Assembly: GCF_018866325.1 (NCBI RefSeq)
Contig: NZ_CP076457.1
Location: 5,553,001-5,617,000 of the forward strand
Reading direction: 5' to 3'
From: Streptomyces sp. YPW6
Lineage (GTDB): Bacteria > Actinomycetota > Actinomycetes > Streptomycetales > Streptomycetaceae
DNA: 64,000 nucleotides
The position numbers and the translations under genes were made by a program. Positions 7,876 to 17,127 of the stretch are shown here, one piece after another. The notes beneath the pieces were generated by a model that did no database searches, had not been told where the DNA came from, and saw nothing but the letters and a program-made list of their open reading frames with translations. Numbering within the stretch: the first letter of the stretch is position 1; the number at the start of each line of letters is the position of its first letter.

Positions 7876-9387
7876 TCACCCCACCGTGCGCGGCAGCCGC
7901 AGGCTCAGCCCCACCGTCAGCGCCACCGCCGCCAACTGCGCCAGCAAGGTCACGACCAGCGCGTCCCGCATGCCCAGGGCCGGCACCAGCGCCAGGAACA
8001 GGGTGCCCAGCGTGGCCACCCCGAGGGCCAGTGCCGCCTGCTGTGTGGTCGTCAGCACGCCGCCCCCGACCCCCGCCTGCTCCGGGGGTACGTCGGAGAG
8101 CACGATCCGGAACAGGACGGGCAGCTGGAACCCCTGGCCGAGGCCCGCGACCGCCACCCCCGGCAGCAGGCCCCACGGGCCCAGGCCCGCCCAGGAGCGG
8201 TGCACGGTCAGCACCAGGACCACCACGCCGACCGCCTGGATCAGGCCGCCCGCCGTGACCACCCGGGCGCCGTACCGGCGGACCAGGCGGGGACCGGCCA
8301 GCGAGGCGCCGAAGAACGCCAGCGCCATCGGAGCCAGCGAGAGACCGGCCGCCGCCGGGCCGAGCCGCAGACCCTGCTGGAGCGCCACCGCGATCACGAA
8401 CAGGAAGCCGCCGTACCCGACCGAGAACGGCACGACCAGCGCGAGGCCCCGCCGCAACGAGTCCAGCCGCATCAGGCTCGCGGGGACCAGCGGCACCCGG
8501 CCCAGCCGGTCGGCCCGGCGCTCCACCCGGTAGAAGGCGTACGCGGAGAGGGGGCACAGCGCCAGCGAGACCCAGGTCCACAGCGGCCATCCCGCCGCCC
8601 GGCCCTCCGTCAGCGGAGCCAGCAGCGTGACCAGGGCCAGCGCCAGGAGCAGGGTTCCGGGAACGTCCACGGGGGCCGGCCGGTCCGCACGGGTCTCCGG
8701 CACCGCACGGGCCGCCAGGACCAGGCCCACCATGACCACCGGCACGTTCACCAGGAAGACCGACCGCCAGCCCGCGCTCTCGCCGAACACCGAGGACATC
8801 GGGGCGGCGGCGACCAGCACCCCGCCGAGGACCTGGCCCGTGACCATCGACAGCCCCGCCGTCGCCCCGTACAGGCTCATCGCCCGCGCCCGGCGCGGGC
8901 CCCGCGTCGCCGCCTGGATCGTGGCCAGCACCTGCGGCAGCATCAGCGCGGCGGCCGCGCCCTGCGCCACCCTGGCGCCGACCAGCGTCCAGGCGTCCGG
9001 GGCGAGCCCGCAGGCCAGCGAGGTGATCCCGAAGGCGGCCATGCCGACGAGGAACAGCCGCCTGCGGCCCGCCATGTCGCCGAGCCGTCCGCCGAGGACC
9101 AGCAGGACGGCGTACGCGAGACCGTAGCCCGCGACGACGAGTTCGAGCATGGCCGGGCCCGCGTCCAGATCGCGGTCGATCGTGGGCAGCGCGACGTTCA
9201 CGACGAAGAAGTCGACCAGCGGGAGCGCCGCGCCCAGCAGGACGGTGAAGAGGCCCAGGGAGCCGAGCGCGGGGGCGGGGTGGTCGTGGCGGCGGACGGG
9301 TTCCGGACCGGCGGGGGCCGTCCGTACCGGTGCGGAAGCCGTACGACGGGATGCGGGTGCGGACGGGTGCACGGAAGATTCACTCAC
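7876..9387 (-). CDS. MFS drug efflux transporter, DHA2 (EmrB/QacA-like) family
   Basis: The 503-residue membrane protein has about 14 hydrophobic segments, the usual DHA2 count. Family signatures are visible: the first helix DFFVVNVALPTID, the loop motif GGRLGDMAGRRRLFLVG and motif C-like ATAGLSMVTGQVLGG. It should export toxic organic compounds in exchange for protons across the cytoplasmic membrane. The GTG at 9387 (VSESSVHPSAP) is chosen because the longer frame has no membrane-protein character. A divergent MmyB-type regulator begins 101 bases away and a TetR-type gene converges on its 3' end, so expression is probably ligand-controlled. Confidence 0.85.
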   Translation of the reverse strand: MSESSVHPSAPASRRTASAPVRTAPAGPEPVRRHDHPAPALGSLGLFTVLLGAALPLVDFFVVNVALPTIDRDLDAGPAMLELVVAGYGLAYAVLLVLGGRLGDMAGRRRLFLVGMAAFGITSLACGLAPDAWTLVGARVAQGAAAALMLPQVLATIQAATRGPRRARAMSLYGATAGLSMVTGQVLGGVLVAAAPMSSVFGESAGWRSVFLVNVPVVMVGLVLAARAVPETRADRPAPVDVPGTLLLALALVTLLAPLTEGRAAGWPLWTWVSLALCPLSAYAFYRVERRADRLGRVPLVPASLMRLDSLRRGLALVVPFSVGYGGFLFVIAVALQQGLRLGPAAAGLSLAPMALAFFGASLAGPRLVRRYGARVVTAGGLIQAVGVVVLVLTVHRSWAGLGPWGLLPGVAVAGLGQGFQLPVLFRIVLSDVPPEQAGVGGGVLTTTQQAALALGVATLGTLFLALVPALGMRDALVVTLLAQLAAVALTVGLSLRLPRTVG

Positions 9388-9414
9388 GCCGACGACGATC
9401 TCGCCGAACCCAGC

Positions 9415-9424
9415 CTGGTACCAG
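9415..9424. promoter_or_regulatory. Candidate operator between MFS pump and MmyB-type regulator
   Basis: CTGGTACCAG is a perfect 10-base palindrome in the 101-base gap between the divergent genes, and a half-copy CCTGGTA follows at 9436-9442. Position and symmetry suggest binding of the adjacent regulator; this is inference. Confidence 0.35.
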
Positions 9425-9488
9425 AGTCTTCTTATCCTGGTATCCGGAGTACCCGGCAACAGGCCGGGAGGCCCAGCACGCTGGAGGC

Positions 9489-10424
9489 ATGACGACCGTG
9501 ACAGCCCACCCGCCGCTCGCACCGGACGGCACGGAGTCCCCCTCCGACATCCGGCGGCACGAGCTGGCCGCCTTCCTGCGCAGCCGCCGCGAGCGCATCA
9601 CCCCCGAGCAGGTCGGACTGGTCAGGGGCCGGCGCCGCCGTACGCCGGGGCTGCGTCGCGAGGAGGTCGCCCAGCTCTCGGCGGTCGGGGTCACCTGGTA
9701 CACCTGGCTCGAACAGGCCCGGGACATCCAGGTCTCCGCCCAGGTGCTGGACGCCCTCGCCCGCGCCCTGCTCCTCGACCCGAGCGAGCGCGCCCACCTC
9801 TTCGCCCTCGCCGCGGCCCCGGACCCGGCCCCCGGCACGGAATGCCCCGCCGTCACCCCGGCACTGCGGACGCTGCTGGAGCAGCTGGACCCCATTCCGG
9901 CGTGCGTCCAGAACAGCCGGTACGACATCCTCGCCTACAACCGCACCTACGCCCGGATGCTCTGCGACCTGGACTCGGTCCCGCCCGAGGACCGCAACTG
10001 CCTGCTCCTGGCCTTCACCCACGCCGACTGGCGGGCCTCGATCGTCGATCTGCCCGAGGTCACCCGCGTGATGGCGGCGAATTTCCGTGCCTCGACGGCC
10101 GGGCACCTCGCCGAACCGGCCTGGAAGGCGCTGATCCACCGGCTGGAGGCGCGATCGCCGGAGTTCCGCGAGGTGTGGGGGCGCCACGAGGTGGTCGACC
10201 AGCGCGGGCGCAGCAAGTACCTCCGCAACGCGCACGTGGGACTGCTGCACGTCGAGCACACCAGTCTCTGGCTCGGTCCGTCCAGCGGGCCGCGCCTGGT
10301 GAGCTATCCGCCGGTGGACGAGAAGACCCGGGACCGGCTGGAACGGCTCCACCGCATCGCGGTGGACCGTGACCGGCAACGGGATCAGGAGGCCCCGGCC
10401 GGCCGAGCCGCCCGGCCGGCGTGA
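9489..10424 (+). CDS. Helix-turn-helix regulator with MmyB-like ligand-binding domain
   Basis: The 311-residue protein has an N-terminal XRE-type HTH (RTPGLRREEVAQLSAVGVTW, residues ~50-75) and a C-terminal PAS-like MmyB domain beginning near PIPACVQNSRYDILAYN. This class is common in Streptomyces and typically controls an adjacent divergent transporter or oxidoreductase gene. The ATG at 9489 follows CTGGAGG. It is divergent from the MFS pump, with a palindrome in the shared promoter region, so it is the likely pump regulator. MmyB domains are thought to bind small hydrophobic ligands. Confidence 0.85.
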   Translation: MTTVTAHPPLAPDGTESPSDIRRHELAAFLRSRRERITPEQVGLVRGRRRRTPGLRREEVAQLSAVGVTWYTWLEQARDIQVSAQVLDALARALLLDPSERAHLFALAAAPDPAPGTECPAVTPALRTLLEQLDPIPACVQNSRYDILAYNRTYARMLCDLDSVPPEDRNCLLLAFTHADWRASIVDLPEVTRVMAANFRASTAGHLAEPAWKALIHRLEARSPEFREVWGRHEVVDQRGRSKYLRNAHVGLLHVEHTSLWLGPSSGPRLVSYPPVDEKTRDRLERLHRIAVDRDRQRDQEAPAGRAARPA

Positions 10425-10690
10425 CGACGATCCGCGGCGGGCCGCGGGGGTCGCGGAGCCGGCACGGATTCGCCCGACCCGCGCTTCGCCCGCCGGCTCC
10501 TTTCGGCCCGCGCTCCACCCGTCGGCTCCGGGCTGCCGAAGTCGAAGGCGAAGGCGTCGATCAGGGGTGCACCCGGCGTCGGGGGCGAAACCCCAGGTGG
10601 AGATCGTCCCGCCGTCGCGGTGCGGGCTCCGCCGACGGCACCGCGGACCTGGCCCGGCCCGCCCCGTCCGGCGTACGCGACAATGGAGCC

Positions 10691-11839
10691 ATGACCACGC
10701 TCGCCCCCGCCCTCCCGCAGCTCCGCATCGGCCCGCACACCGTGCAGCCGCCGGTCGTGCTGGCCCCGATGGCCGGCATCACCAACGCCCCCTTCCGCAC
10801 CCTGTGCCGGGAGTTCTCCGGGGGCAAGGGGCTGTTCGTCAGCGAGATGATCACGACGCGGGCGCTGGTCGAGCGCAACGAGAAGACCCTGCAGCTCGTC
10901 CACTTCGACGCGACCGAGACACCCCGCTCGATCCAGCTCTACGGAGTGGACCCGGTCACCGTCGGCAAGGCCGTCCGCATGATCGTGGAGGAGGACCTCG
11001 CCGATCACATCGACCTGAACTTCGGCTGCCCCGTCCCCAAGGTCACCCGCAAGGGCGGCGGCTCCGCGCTTCCGTACAAGCGGCCCCTGCTGCGGGCCAT
11101 CCTCCGGGAAGCCGTCTCGGGCGCCGGGGACCTCCCCGTCACCATCAAGATGCGCAAGGGCATCGACGACGACCACCTCACCTTCCTCGACGCCGGACGC
11201 ATCGCCGTCGAGGAGGGCGTGACCGCCGTCGCCCTGCACGGGCGCACCACCGCCCAGCACTACGGCGGCACCGCCGACTGGGACGCCATCGCCCGGCTCA
11301 AGGAGCACGTCCCGGAGATCCCCGTGCTCGGCAACGGCGACATCTGGTGCGCCGACGACGCGCTGCGGATGATGCGCGAGACCGGGTGCGACGGGGTCGT
11401 CGTGGGGCGCGGGTGCCTCGGGCGGCCCTGGCTCTTCGCCGATCTGGTCAGCGCCATGGAGGGGCGCGCCGAACGGCACGCGCCCACCCTGCGCGAGGTC
11501 GCGGACGTCATGGTGCGCCACGCGACGCTGCTGGGGGAGTGGATCGGCGACGAGGCGCGCGGCGTCATCGACTTCCGCAAGCACGTGGCCTGGTACCTCA
11601 AGGGCTTCGCCGTCGGCTCCGAGATGCGCAGGAGGCTCGCCGTCACCTCCTCGCTGGAGGAGCTGGCGGGCCAGCTGCACGAGCTGGACCTCGACCAGCC
11701 CTGGCCGGACGGCGCCGACGGGCCCCGCGGGCGGACCTCCGGCAACAACCGGGTCGTCCTCCCGGACGGCTGGCTCAAGGACCCCTACGACTGCGCTGGT
11801 GTCAGCGCCGACGCCGAGCTGGACACCTCCGGCGGCTGA
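10691..11839 (+). CDS. dusB: tRNA-dihydrouridine synthase
   Basis: The product (382 residues) reduces specific uridines in the D-loop of tRNA using FMN and NADPH. Typical elements are the N-terminal FMN-barrel start VVLAPMAGITNAPFRTLCRE, DHIDLNFGCPVPKVTRKGGG with the catalytic cysteine, the phosphate site GNGDIW, and VVVGRGCLGRPWLF. The start ATG 10691 is chosen because homologues begin just before LRIGPHTVQPPVVLAPMAG. It converges with the GntR gene 17 bases downstream. The 266 bases before it (10425-10690) hold no recognised feature. Confidence 0.93.
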   Translation: MTTLAPALPQLRIGPHTVQPPVVLAPMAGITNAPFRTLCREFSGGKGLFVSEMITTRALVERNEKTLQLVHFDATETPRSIQLYGVDPVTVGKAVRMIVEEDLADHIDLNFGCPVPKVTRKGGGSALPYKRPLLRAILREAVSGAGDLPVTIKMRKGIDDDHLTFLDAGRIAVEEGVTAVALHGRTTAQHYGGTADWDAIARLKEHVPEIPVLGNGDIWCADDALRMMRETGCDGVVVGRGCLGRPWLFADLVSAMEGRAERHAPTLREVADVMVRHATLLGEWIGDEARGVIDFRKHVAWYLKGFAVGSEMRRRLAVTSSLEELAGQLHELDLDQPWPDGADGPRGRTSGNNRVVLPDGWLKDPYDCAGVSADAELDTSGG

Positions 11840-11856
11840 AGCGGTACGGGTGTGGC

Positions 11857-12612
11857 TCAGCCCGCCACGCCCGGCCCCGCCCGCCGCTCCAGCGGCGCCG
11901 CCGCCGCGCTGTTCATCACGTTGAAGACGACACTGCCCGCCCGGTAGCGGTCGTCGGTCCACTCGATGGCCCGGCCCGCCGCCGTGTACGTCAGGTGACG
12001 CTGGCGCAGCAGCGGGCTGGCCCGGCGGACCCGCAGCAGCCGGGCGTCCTCGCTGCCCGCCGCCACCGCGTCGATCAGGTGCTCACCGTGGTGCGCCACG
12101 ATGTCCGCGCGCTCCGCGATGCTGTCCATGACCGAGACGCAGTCCTCGGGCAGCGCGCGGACCACCGGGGCGACCCAGTCCGCGTACACCGTGCGCTCCA
12201 CCATCACCGGCTCGCCGTCCAGATGCCGCAGCCGCAGGACGTCCAGGATGCCGCTGCCCGGCTCGGCGCCCAGGCGGGCCGCCTCCTCGTCGGTCGCGGG
12301 GCGCGTCGTGCGGGCGAGGATGCGGCTGGAGGCCTCGTAGCCCATCGCCCGCGCCCACTGGGCGAAGCTGTTGAGCTGCTCGAAACTCTGCCGGCGCTCC
12401 TGGCACAGGACCACCCGGCGCGCCCCCTGCCGGGAGCCGATCAGGCCCTCCGAGGCCAGCAGCGCCACCGCCTGGCGGACCGTGCCGCGCGAGACCTCCC
12501 ACGTCGCGGCCAGGTCACTCTCCGACGGCAGCCGGGAGCCCGGCGGACGGACGCCGCTGCGGATCGCCTGCCGCAGAGACTCGGCGATCTCCTCGTAGCG
12601 TGAACGGCCCAC
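11857..12612 (-). CDS. GntR-family regulator with UTRA ligand domain (HutC subfamily)
   Basis: The 251-residue protein has an N-terminal winged helix (YEEIAESLRQAIRSG, then DLAATWEVSRGTVRQAVALL) and a C-terminal UTRA effector domain (e.g. ILDVLRLRHLDGEPVMVERT). The GTG at 12612, with a G-rich tract just upstream, is preferred to the distant ATG at 12681. It is divergent from an ABC importer operon and most likely represses it until the transported compound or a metabolite binds. An inverted AGGTACGG pair lies in the shared intergenic region. Confidence 0.85.
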   Translation of the reverse strand: MGRSRYEEIAESLRQAIRSGVRPPGSRLPSESDLAATWEVSRGTVRQAVALLASEGLIGSRQGARRVVLCQERRQSFEQLNSFAQWARAMGYEASSRILARTTRPATDEEAARLGAEPGSGILDVLRLRHLDGEPVMVERTVYADWVAPVVRALPEDCVSVMDSIAERADIVAHHGEHLIDAVAAGSEDARLLRVRRASPLLRQRHLTYTAAGRAIEWTDDRYRAGSVVFNVMNSAAAAPLERRAGPGVAG

Positions 12613-12648
12613 GCGCCCCCCGTCGGTCGGTGTCCCCCAGCTGTGCAC

Positions 12649-12725
12649 AGGTACGGGTCCGGGCCTGAGGGTGGATCCCACTCTATCCCTCCCTCCCGGT
12701 GCCGCCGTGCACGGATTCCGTACCT
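12649..12725. promoter_or_regulatory. Inverted AGGTACGG / CCGTACCT pair upstream of the ABC operon
   Basis: AGGTACGG (12649-12656) and its exact reverse complement CCGTACCT (12718-12725) lie in the divergent gntR/ABC promoter region, 61 bases apart. They could be half-sites for the GntR regulator with looping, but classical GntR operators have closely spaced half-sites, so this is weak. Confidence 0.25.
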
Positions 12726-12872
12726 ACCACAACCCCGAAACGACGGGCCTTCCTCTTCCTCGCCTCTTGCGGCACCGGTCATCGGACGTTAACTCCTCGG
12801 ACACCTGAGCCGGGCGAACTGATGCCAGCTTGTATGAACAAGTGGCCATCCTCGCTCCCCGGGAGACACACC

Positions 12873-14051
12873 GTGCACAGAGCCCGACCCCGCCCCCGTC
12901 CTCGCGCCACCGGCCGTGCCGTGGCCGCACTCGCCCTCTCCACCGCCGCCCTCACCGCCCTCACCGCGTGCGGCGCCGCACCCGAGGAAGAGGCCGCCAC
13001 CGGGGTGAACGGGGTGAAGTCGACGGAGGCGACCTCGGCCGCCGACTTCGGCGGGATGGAGGAACTCGTCGCCGCCGCCGAGAAGGAGGGCGAGCTGAAC
13101 GTGATCGCCCTGCCGCCGGACTGGGCGAACTACGGCGAGATCATCGAGGCCTTCCAGGCCAAGTACAAGGTGAAGATCAAGAGCGAGACCCCGGACGCCT
13201 CCAGCTCCGACGAGATAGCCGCCGTCAAGTCCCGCAAGGGACAGAAGCGCGCCCCCGACGTCCTCGACCTCGGCATCGCCTTCGCCCGCAGCGGCGCCGC
13301 CGAGGACCTCTTCGCCCCGTACAAGGTCGCCTCCTGGGACAAGATCCCCGACAGCCAGAAGGAGGCGGACGGCCGCTGGTACAACGACTACGGCGGGTAC
13401 GTCTCCATCGGCTGCGACGCCGCCCGCATCACCACCTGCCCCGAGACCTTCGCGGACCTGCTGAAGCCCGAGTACAAGGGGAAGGTCGCCCTCAACGGCA
13501 ACCCGACCAAGTCCGGCTCCGCGTTCGGCGGCGTGTACGCGGCCTCCCTCGCCAACAAGGGCTCGTTCGGCGACATCCAGCCCGGCATCGACTTCTTCGG
13601 CAAGCTGAAGAAGAGCGGCAACTTCATCCCCGTCGAGTCCACCCCGGCCACCGTCGAGAAGGGCGAGACGCCGATCAGCATCGACTGGGACTACCTGAAC
13701 GCCGGGTACGCCGACCAGTTCAAGAGCAAGGGCGTCGACTGGCAGGTCTCGGTGCCGTCCGACGGCGTGTACGCCCAGTTCTACTCGCAGGCCGTCAACA
13801 AGGACGCACCCCACCCGGCCGCCGCCCGGCTCTGGATGGAGTACCTGTACAGCGCCGAGGGCCAGAACCTCTGGCTCAAGGGATACGCCCGCCCCGTGCT
13901 GCTGCCCGCCATGACCGAGGACGGCACCGCCGACAAGGCCTTCGTCGCCAAGCTGCCGAAGGTCGAGGGCACCCCGGCCTTCCCCTCCTCCGAGGAACTG
14001 GACCGGGCCAACGCCACCCTCGCCGAGAACTGGGACAAGGCCGTCTCCTGA
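12873..14051 (+). CDS. ABC transporter solute-binding lipoprotein (phosphonate/iron-type)
   Basis: The 392-residue lipoprotein starts at GTG 12873, after GGGAGA, with a basic N-region. Its lipobox TALTACG places the lipidated cysteine at about residue 35. The mature protein resembles type II binding proteins of the putrescine/iron/2-aminoethylphosphonate group (DFGGMEELVAAAEKEGELNV; the later TPISIDWDYLNAGYA). It captures the substrate outside the membrane and delivers it to the two permeases encoded next; its stop TGA overlaps the next ATG. Start choice: ATGs at 12822 and 12834 would give an atypically long pre-signal. The substrate is unknown; the downstream HAD phosphatase suggests a phosphorylated or phosphonate compound. 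Confidence 0.85.
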   Translation: MHRARPRPRPRATGRAVAALALSTAALTALTACGAAPEEEAATGVNGVKSTEATSAADFGGMEELVAAAEKEGELNVIALPPDWANYGEIIEAFQAKYKVKIKSETPDASSSDEIAAVKSRKGQKRAPDVLDLGIAFARSGAAEDLFAPYKVASWDKIPDSQKEADGRWYNDYGGYVSIGCDAARITTCPETFADLLKPEYKGKVALNGNPTKSGSAFGGVYAASLANKGSFGDIQPGIDFFGKLKKSGNFIPVESTPATVEKGETPISIDWDYLNAGYADQFKSKGVDWQVSVPSDGVYAQFYSQAVNKDAPHPAAARLWMEYLYSAEGQNLWLKGYARPVLLPAMTEDGTADKAFVAKLPKVEGTPAFPSSEELDRANATLAENWDKAVS

Positions 14052-14965
14052 TGACCGTCCCGCACCCGTCCGCCGCCCCGGGACCCGGGGCGGCCGCCGT
14101 GAGGGGCGGCGGCCGCATCCGCCGCCGCCCGTCCCGTGTCTGGCTCGGCGCGCTCCCGCTGCTCGTGTTCGCCGGGCTCTGCTTCGGACTGCCCGCCGGG
14201 GCCCTGCTGTACGGGGCGCTCACCCGCACCGATCCGGTCGCCGGGACCACCGCGTTCACCGGCGAGCACCTGTCGCGCTCACTCCAGGGCCCGTACCTCA
14301 CCTCGCTCCTCGGCAGCGTCCAGCTCTCCGCGCTGACCGCGGCCCTCGCCACCGTGCTCGGGGTGCTGATCGCCCAGGCCGTCGTCACCTCCCGGCGCGG
14401 CGCCCTGCGCGGCGCGGTCCTCACCGCCTCCGGGGTGCTCGCCAACTTCGGCGGGATCCCGCTCGCCTTCGCCTTCGTCGCGACCCTCGGGATCTCCGGC
14501 GTCGTCACGGAACTCGGACACCTGGACGCCCTCGGCTGGAACCTCTACTCCTTCACCGGGCTCACCGTCATCTACCTCTACTTCCTCGTCCCGCTCATGG
14601 TCCTCGTCGTCGTCCCCGCGCTGGACGGGCTCCGCCCCCAGTGGCGGGAGGCCGCGCTCAGCACCGGGGCCTCCGTCCCGCAGTTCTGGCGCCACGTCGG
14701 CCTGCCCGTCCTCGCGCCCTCGCTGCTCGGCGGGTTCGTCCTGCTCTTCGGCAGCGCCTTCGCCGCGCACGCCACGGCCGCCGCCCTGGTCGGCGGCTCC
14801 GTACCGCTGGTCACGCTGAAGATCGCCGACGCCCTCTCGGGCAACGTCCTGGTCGGCCAGGAGAACGTGGCCCTGGCGCTGAGCCTCGACATGATCGTGA
14901 TCGCCGGACTGGTGATGGCGGTCTACCTGCCCCTCCAGCGACGGAGTTCCCGATGGCTGCGCTGA
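14051..14965 (+). CDS. ABC transporter permease 1
   Basis: The 304-residue inner-membrane protein has about six hydrophobic segments and the EAA loop typical of importer permeases (WREAALSTGASVPQFWRHVG). It starts at an ATG overlapping the stop of the binding-protein gene (TGATG), and its 3' end overlaps the next permease by 13 bases. Together with permease 2 it should form the translocation pore for the 12873 binding protein, energised by the 15943 ATPase. Confidence 0.87.
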   Translation: MTVPHPSAAPGPGAAAVRGGGRIRRRPSRVWLGALPLLVFAGLCFGLPAGALLYGALTRTDPVAGTTAFTGEHLSRSLQGPYLTSLLGSVQLSALTAALATVLGVLIAQAVVTSRRGALRGAVLTASGVLANFGGIPLAFAFVATLGISGVVTELGHLDALGWNLYSFTGLTVIYLYFLVPLMVLVVVPALDGLRPQWREAALSTGASVPQFWRHVGLPVLAPSLLGGFVLLFGSAFAAHATAAALVGGSVPLVTLKIADALSGNVLVGQENVALALSLDMIVIAGLVMAVYLPLQRRSSRWLR

Positions 14966-15936
14966 CCCCCGTCTCCACCGCTCCCGTCTCCGCCCCGGTG
15001 AGGACGGCCCGCCGCCCCCGCTACTGGCGCGGCGCCGTCCTCACCGTCGCCGGGCTCTACTTCCTCACCCCGCTGGTCTCCTCGTTCGTCTTCACCGTCC
15101 AGGTTCCGGGGCAGGGCCTCACCGTCGCCGCGTACAGCGGAATCCTGTCGGCCGACGGCTTCACCGAGAGCCTGTTCCTCTCGCTCTCGCTGGCCGCCGC
15201 CACCATCGCGCTCGCCCTGCTGCTCGTCGTGCCGGCCCTGGTCGCCGTCCGGCTCGGGCCGCCCCGGCTGCGCGCCGTCGTCGAGATCGTCTGCATGCTG
15301 CCGCTGGTGGTGCCGCCGATCGCGCTGGTCACCGGGATCGCCACCGTGCTGCGCTGGGGGCCCGACCACTTCTCCCGCACCCCGCTCTACCAGACCTTCC
15401 TCGCCGTGCAGAACGAGTCGTTCCCGGTGGTGCTCGTCCTCGCGTACACCGTGCTGGCGCTGCCGTTCGTGCACCGCTCGCTGGACGCCGGACTGCGCGC
15501 GGTCGACGTGCCGACGCTGGTGGAGGCGGCCCGGAACTGCGGGGCGGGGCGGCTGTACGTGATCCTCCGCGTCATCCTGCCCAACCTGCGCTCCTCGCTC
15601 GCCGCGGCCTCCTTCCTCACTCTGGCGCTGGTGCTCGGGGAGTACACCGTCGCCTCGCTGCTGGGCTTCCGCCCGTTCGCGGTGTGGATCGTCTCCGTCT
15701 CCGGCGCCGAGGCGCGGATGTCGGTCGCGGTGTCCCTGCTCTCCCTGCTCATCACCTGGGTCCTGCTGCTCGCCCTCTCCCGGGCCGGAAGCGGTCCGTC
15801 CGCCCCGGCCCCCGATTCCGCCCCCGCGGCCGTGGCCGCCGCACCGGCCTCCGGGTCCGCCCCGGCCCCGGCCGCCGCCGGACCCGTCGCCACCACCCCG
15901 GCCGCCGCCCCCACTCCCGTACCCGGCAAGGAGTAG
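14953..15936 (+). CDS. ABC transporter permease 2
   Basis: The 327-residue permease has about six membrane segments and a second EAA-type loop (LVEAARNCGAGRLYVILRVI). The C-terminal ~45 residues are a low-complexity Ala/Pro/Ser tail (APAPDSAPAAVAAAPASG), probably cytoplasmic and dispensable. Its ATG lies inside the end of permease 1, and the ATPase gene follows 6 bases after its stop, consistent with one operon and a heterodimeric pore. Confidence 0.87.
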   Translation: MAALTPVSTAPVSAPVRTARRPRYWRGAVLTVAGLYFLTPLVSSFVFTVQVPGQGLTVAAYSGILSADGFTESLFLSLSLAAATIALALLLVVPALVAVRLGPPRLRAVVEIVCMLPLVVPPIALVTGIATVLRWGPDHFSRTPLYQTFLAVQNESFPVVLVLAYTVLALPFVHRSLDAGLRAVDVPTLVEAARNCGAGRLYVILRVILPNLRSSLAAASFLTLALVLGEYTVASLLGFRPFAVWIVSVSGAEARMSVAVSLLSLLITWVLLLALSRAGSGPSAPAPDSAPAAVAAAPASGSAPAPAAAGPVATTPAAAPTPVPGKE

Positions 15937-15942
15937 CCGACC

Positions 15943-17127
15943 ATGTCAGCCCTGCCAGTCCAGCCCACCGCCGCAGCCGGCCGCCGCCCCGACGCGGCCC
16001 GGCTCGCCGGGGATGCGCCGCCCGCCACCGGAGCCCGGGTGGAGTTCCGCTCGCTGCGCCGGGCGTTCGGCCCGACCGTGGCCCTCGACGGGCTCGACCT
16101 CACCGCCGAACCCGGCGAACTGCTCGCCCTCCTCGGCCCCTCCGGCTGCGGCAAGACCACCGCGCTGCGGGTGCTCGCCGGGTTCGAGCAGCCGGATTCC
16201 GGTGAGGTCCTGGTCGATGGCGAGGACATCACCCGCGTCCCCGCCAACCGGCGCGACGCCGGAATGGTCTTCCAGTCCTACAGCCTCTTCCCCCACCTGA
16301 ACGCCCGCGACAACGTCGCCTTCGGCCTGCGCGTGCGGAAGGCGCCCGCCGCCGAACGGCACGCCACCGCCGCCGAACTCCTCGACCTGGTCGGGCTGCC
16401 CGACCACGGCGGCCGCTTCCCGCACCAGATGTCCGGCGGCCAGCAGCAGCGGGTCGCCCTGGCCCGCGCGCTCGCCCTGCGCCCCCGGGTGCTGCTGCTG
16501 GACGAACCGCTCTCGGCGCTCGACGCCAAGGTCCGGCTCACCCTCCGCGAGGAGATCCGCCGCCTGCAGCTCTCGCTCGGGATCACCACCATCTTCGTCA
16601 CCCACGACCAGGAGGAGGCCCTCTCCATGGCCGACCGGGTCGCCGTCCTCAACGCGGGCCGCCTGGAGCAGTGCGCGCCCCCGGCCGAGCTGTACGAACG
16701 GCCCGCCACGGCCTTCGTCGCGGAGTTCGTCGGCACCATGAACCGGCTGCCCGGCCGTCTGACCGGCACCGGTTCGGTCGAGGTCGCCGGCTGCACCCTG
16801 CCGGTTCTGCCGGCCGACGGCGAGGTCCTCGGCGGCAGCGGGCCCGTGGACGTGCTGATCCGGCCCGAGGGCGTTCGCGTCGAGGCCGAGCCCGGGGGGC
16901 CGGCCACCGTCGTCTCCGCGTCGTTCCTCGGCTCGGTCACCCGGGTCCTGCTCGACCTCCCGGACGGTGTCGCGGTCAAGGCCGACCTGGCGTCCCGGGA
17001 CGCGGCGGACCTGCTGCCCGGCGTACGGGCCCGCGTCACGCCCGTACCGCGTCCGGTGCTCGTCGTTCCCGCGGGTCCCGCCGCCGGTTCGCGGACGGAC
17101 GGCCGGGCCGGGAAGGCGGCGGCATGA
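15943..17127 (+). CDS. ABC transporter ATP-binding protein (PotA/FbpC-like)
   Basis: The 394-residue ATPase shows Walker A (GPSGCGKTTALRVL), Q-loop, signature (MSGGQQQRVALARAL), Walker B (RVLLLDEPLSALDAK), the H-loop (TTIFVTHDQEEALS) and a C-terminal TOBE-type regulatory region (about residues 265-375). This layout is that of spermidine/iron/phosphonate importers. The stop TGA overlaps the ATG of the HAD gene. It powers the permease pair. Confidence 0.92.
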   Translation: MSALPVQPTAAAGRRPDAARLAGDAPPATGARVEFRSLRRAFGPTVALDGLDLTAEPGELLALLGPSGCGKTTALRVLAGFEQPDSGEVLVDGEDITRVPANRRDAGMVFQSYSLFPHLNARDNVAFGLRVRKAPAAERHATAAELLDLVGLPDHGGRFPHQMSGGQQQRVALARALALRPRVLLLDEPLSALDAKVRLTLREEIRRLQLSLGITTIFVTHDQEEALSMADRVAVLNAGRLEQCAPPAELYERPATAFVAEFVGTMNRLPGRLTGTGSVEVAGCTLPVLPADGEVLGGSGPVDVLIRPEGVRVEAEPGGPATVVSASFLGSVTRVLLDLPDGVAVKADLASRDAADLLPGVRARVTPVPRPVLVVPAGPAAGSRTDGRAGKAAA

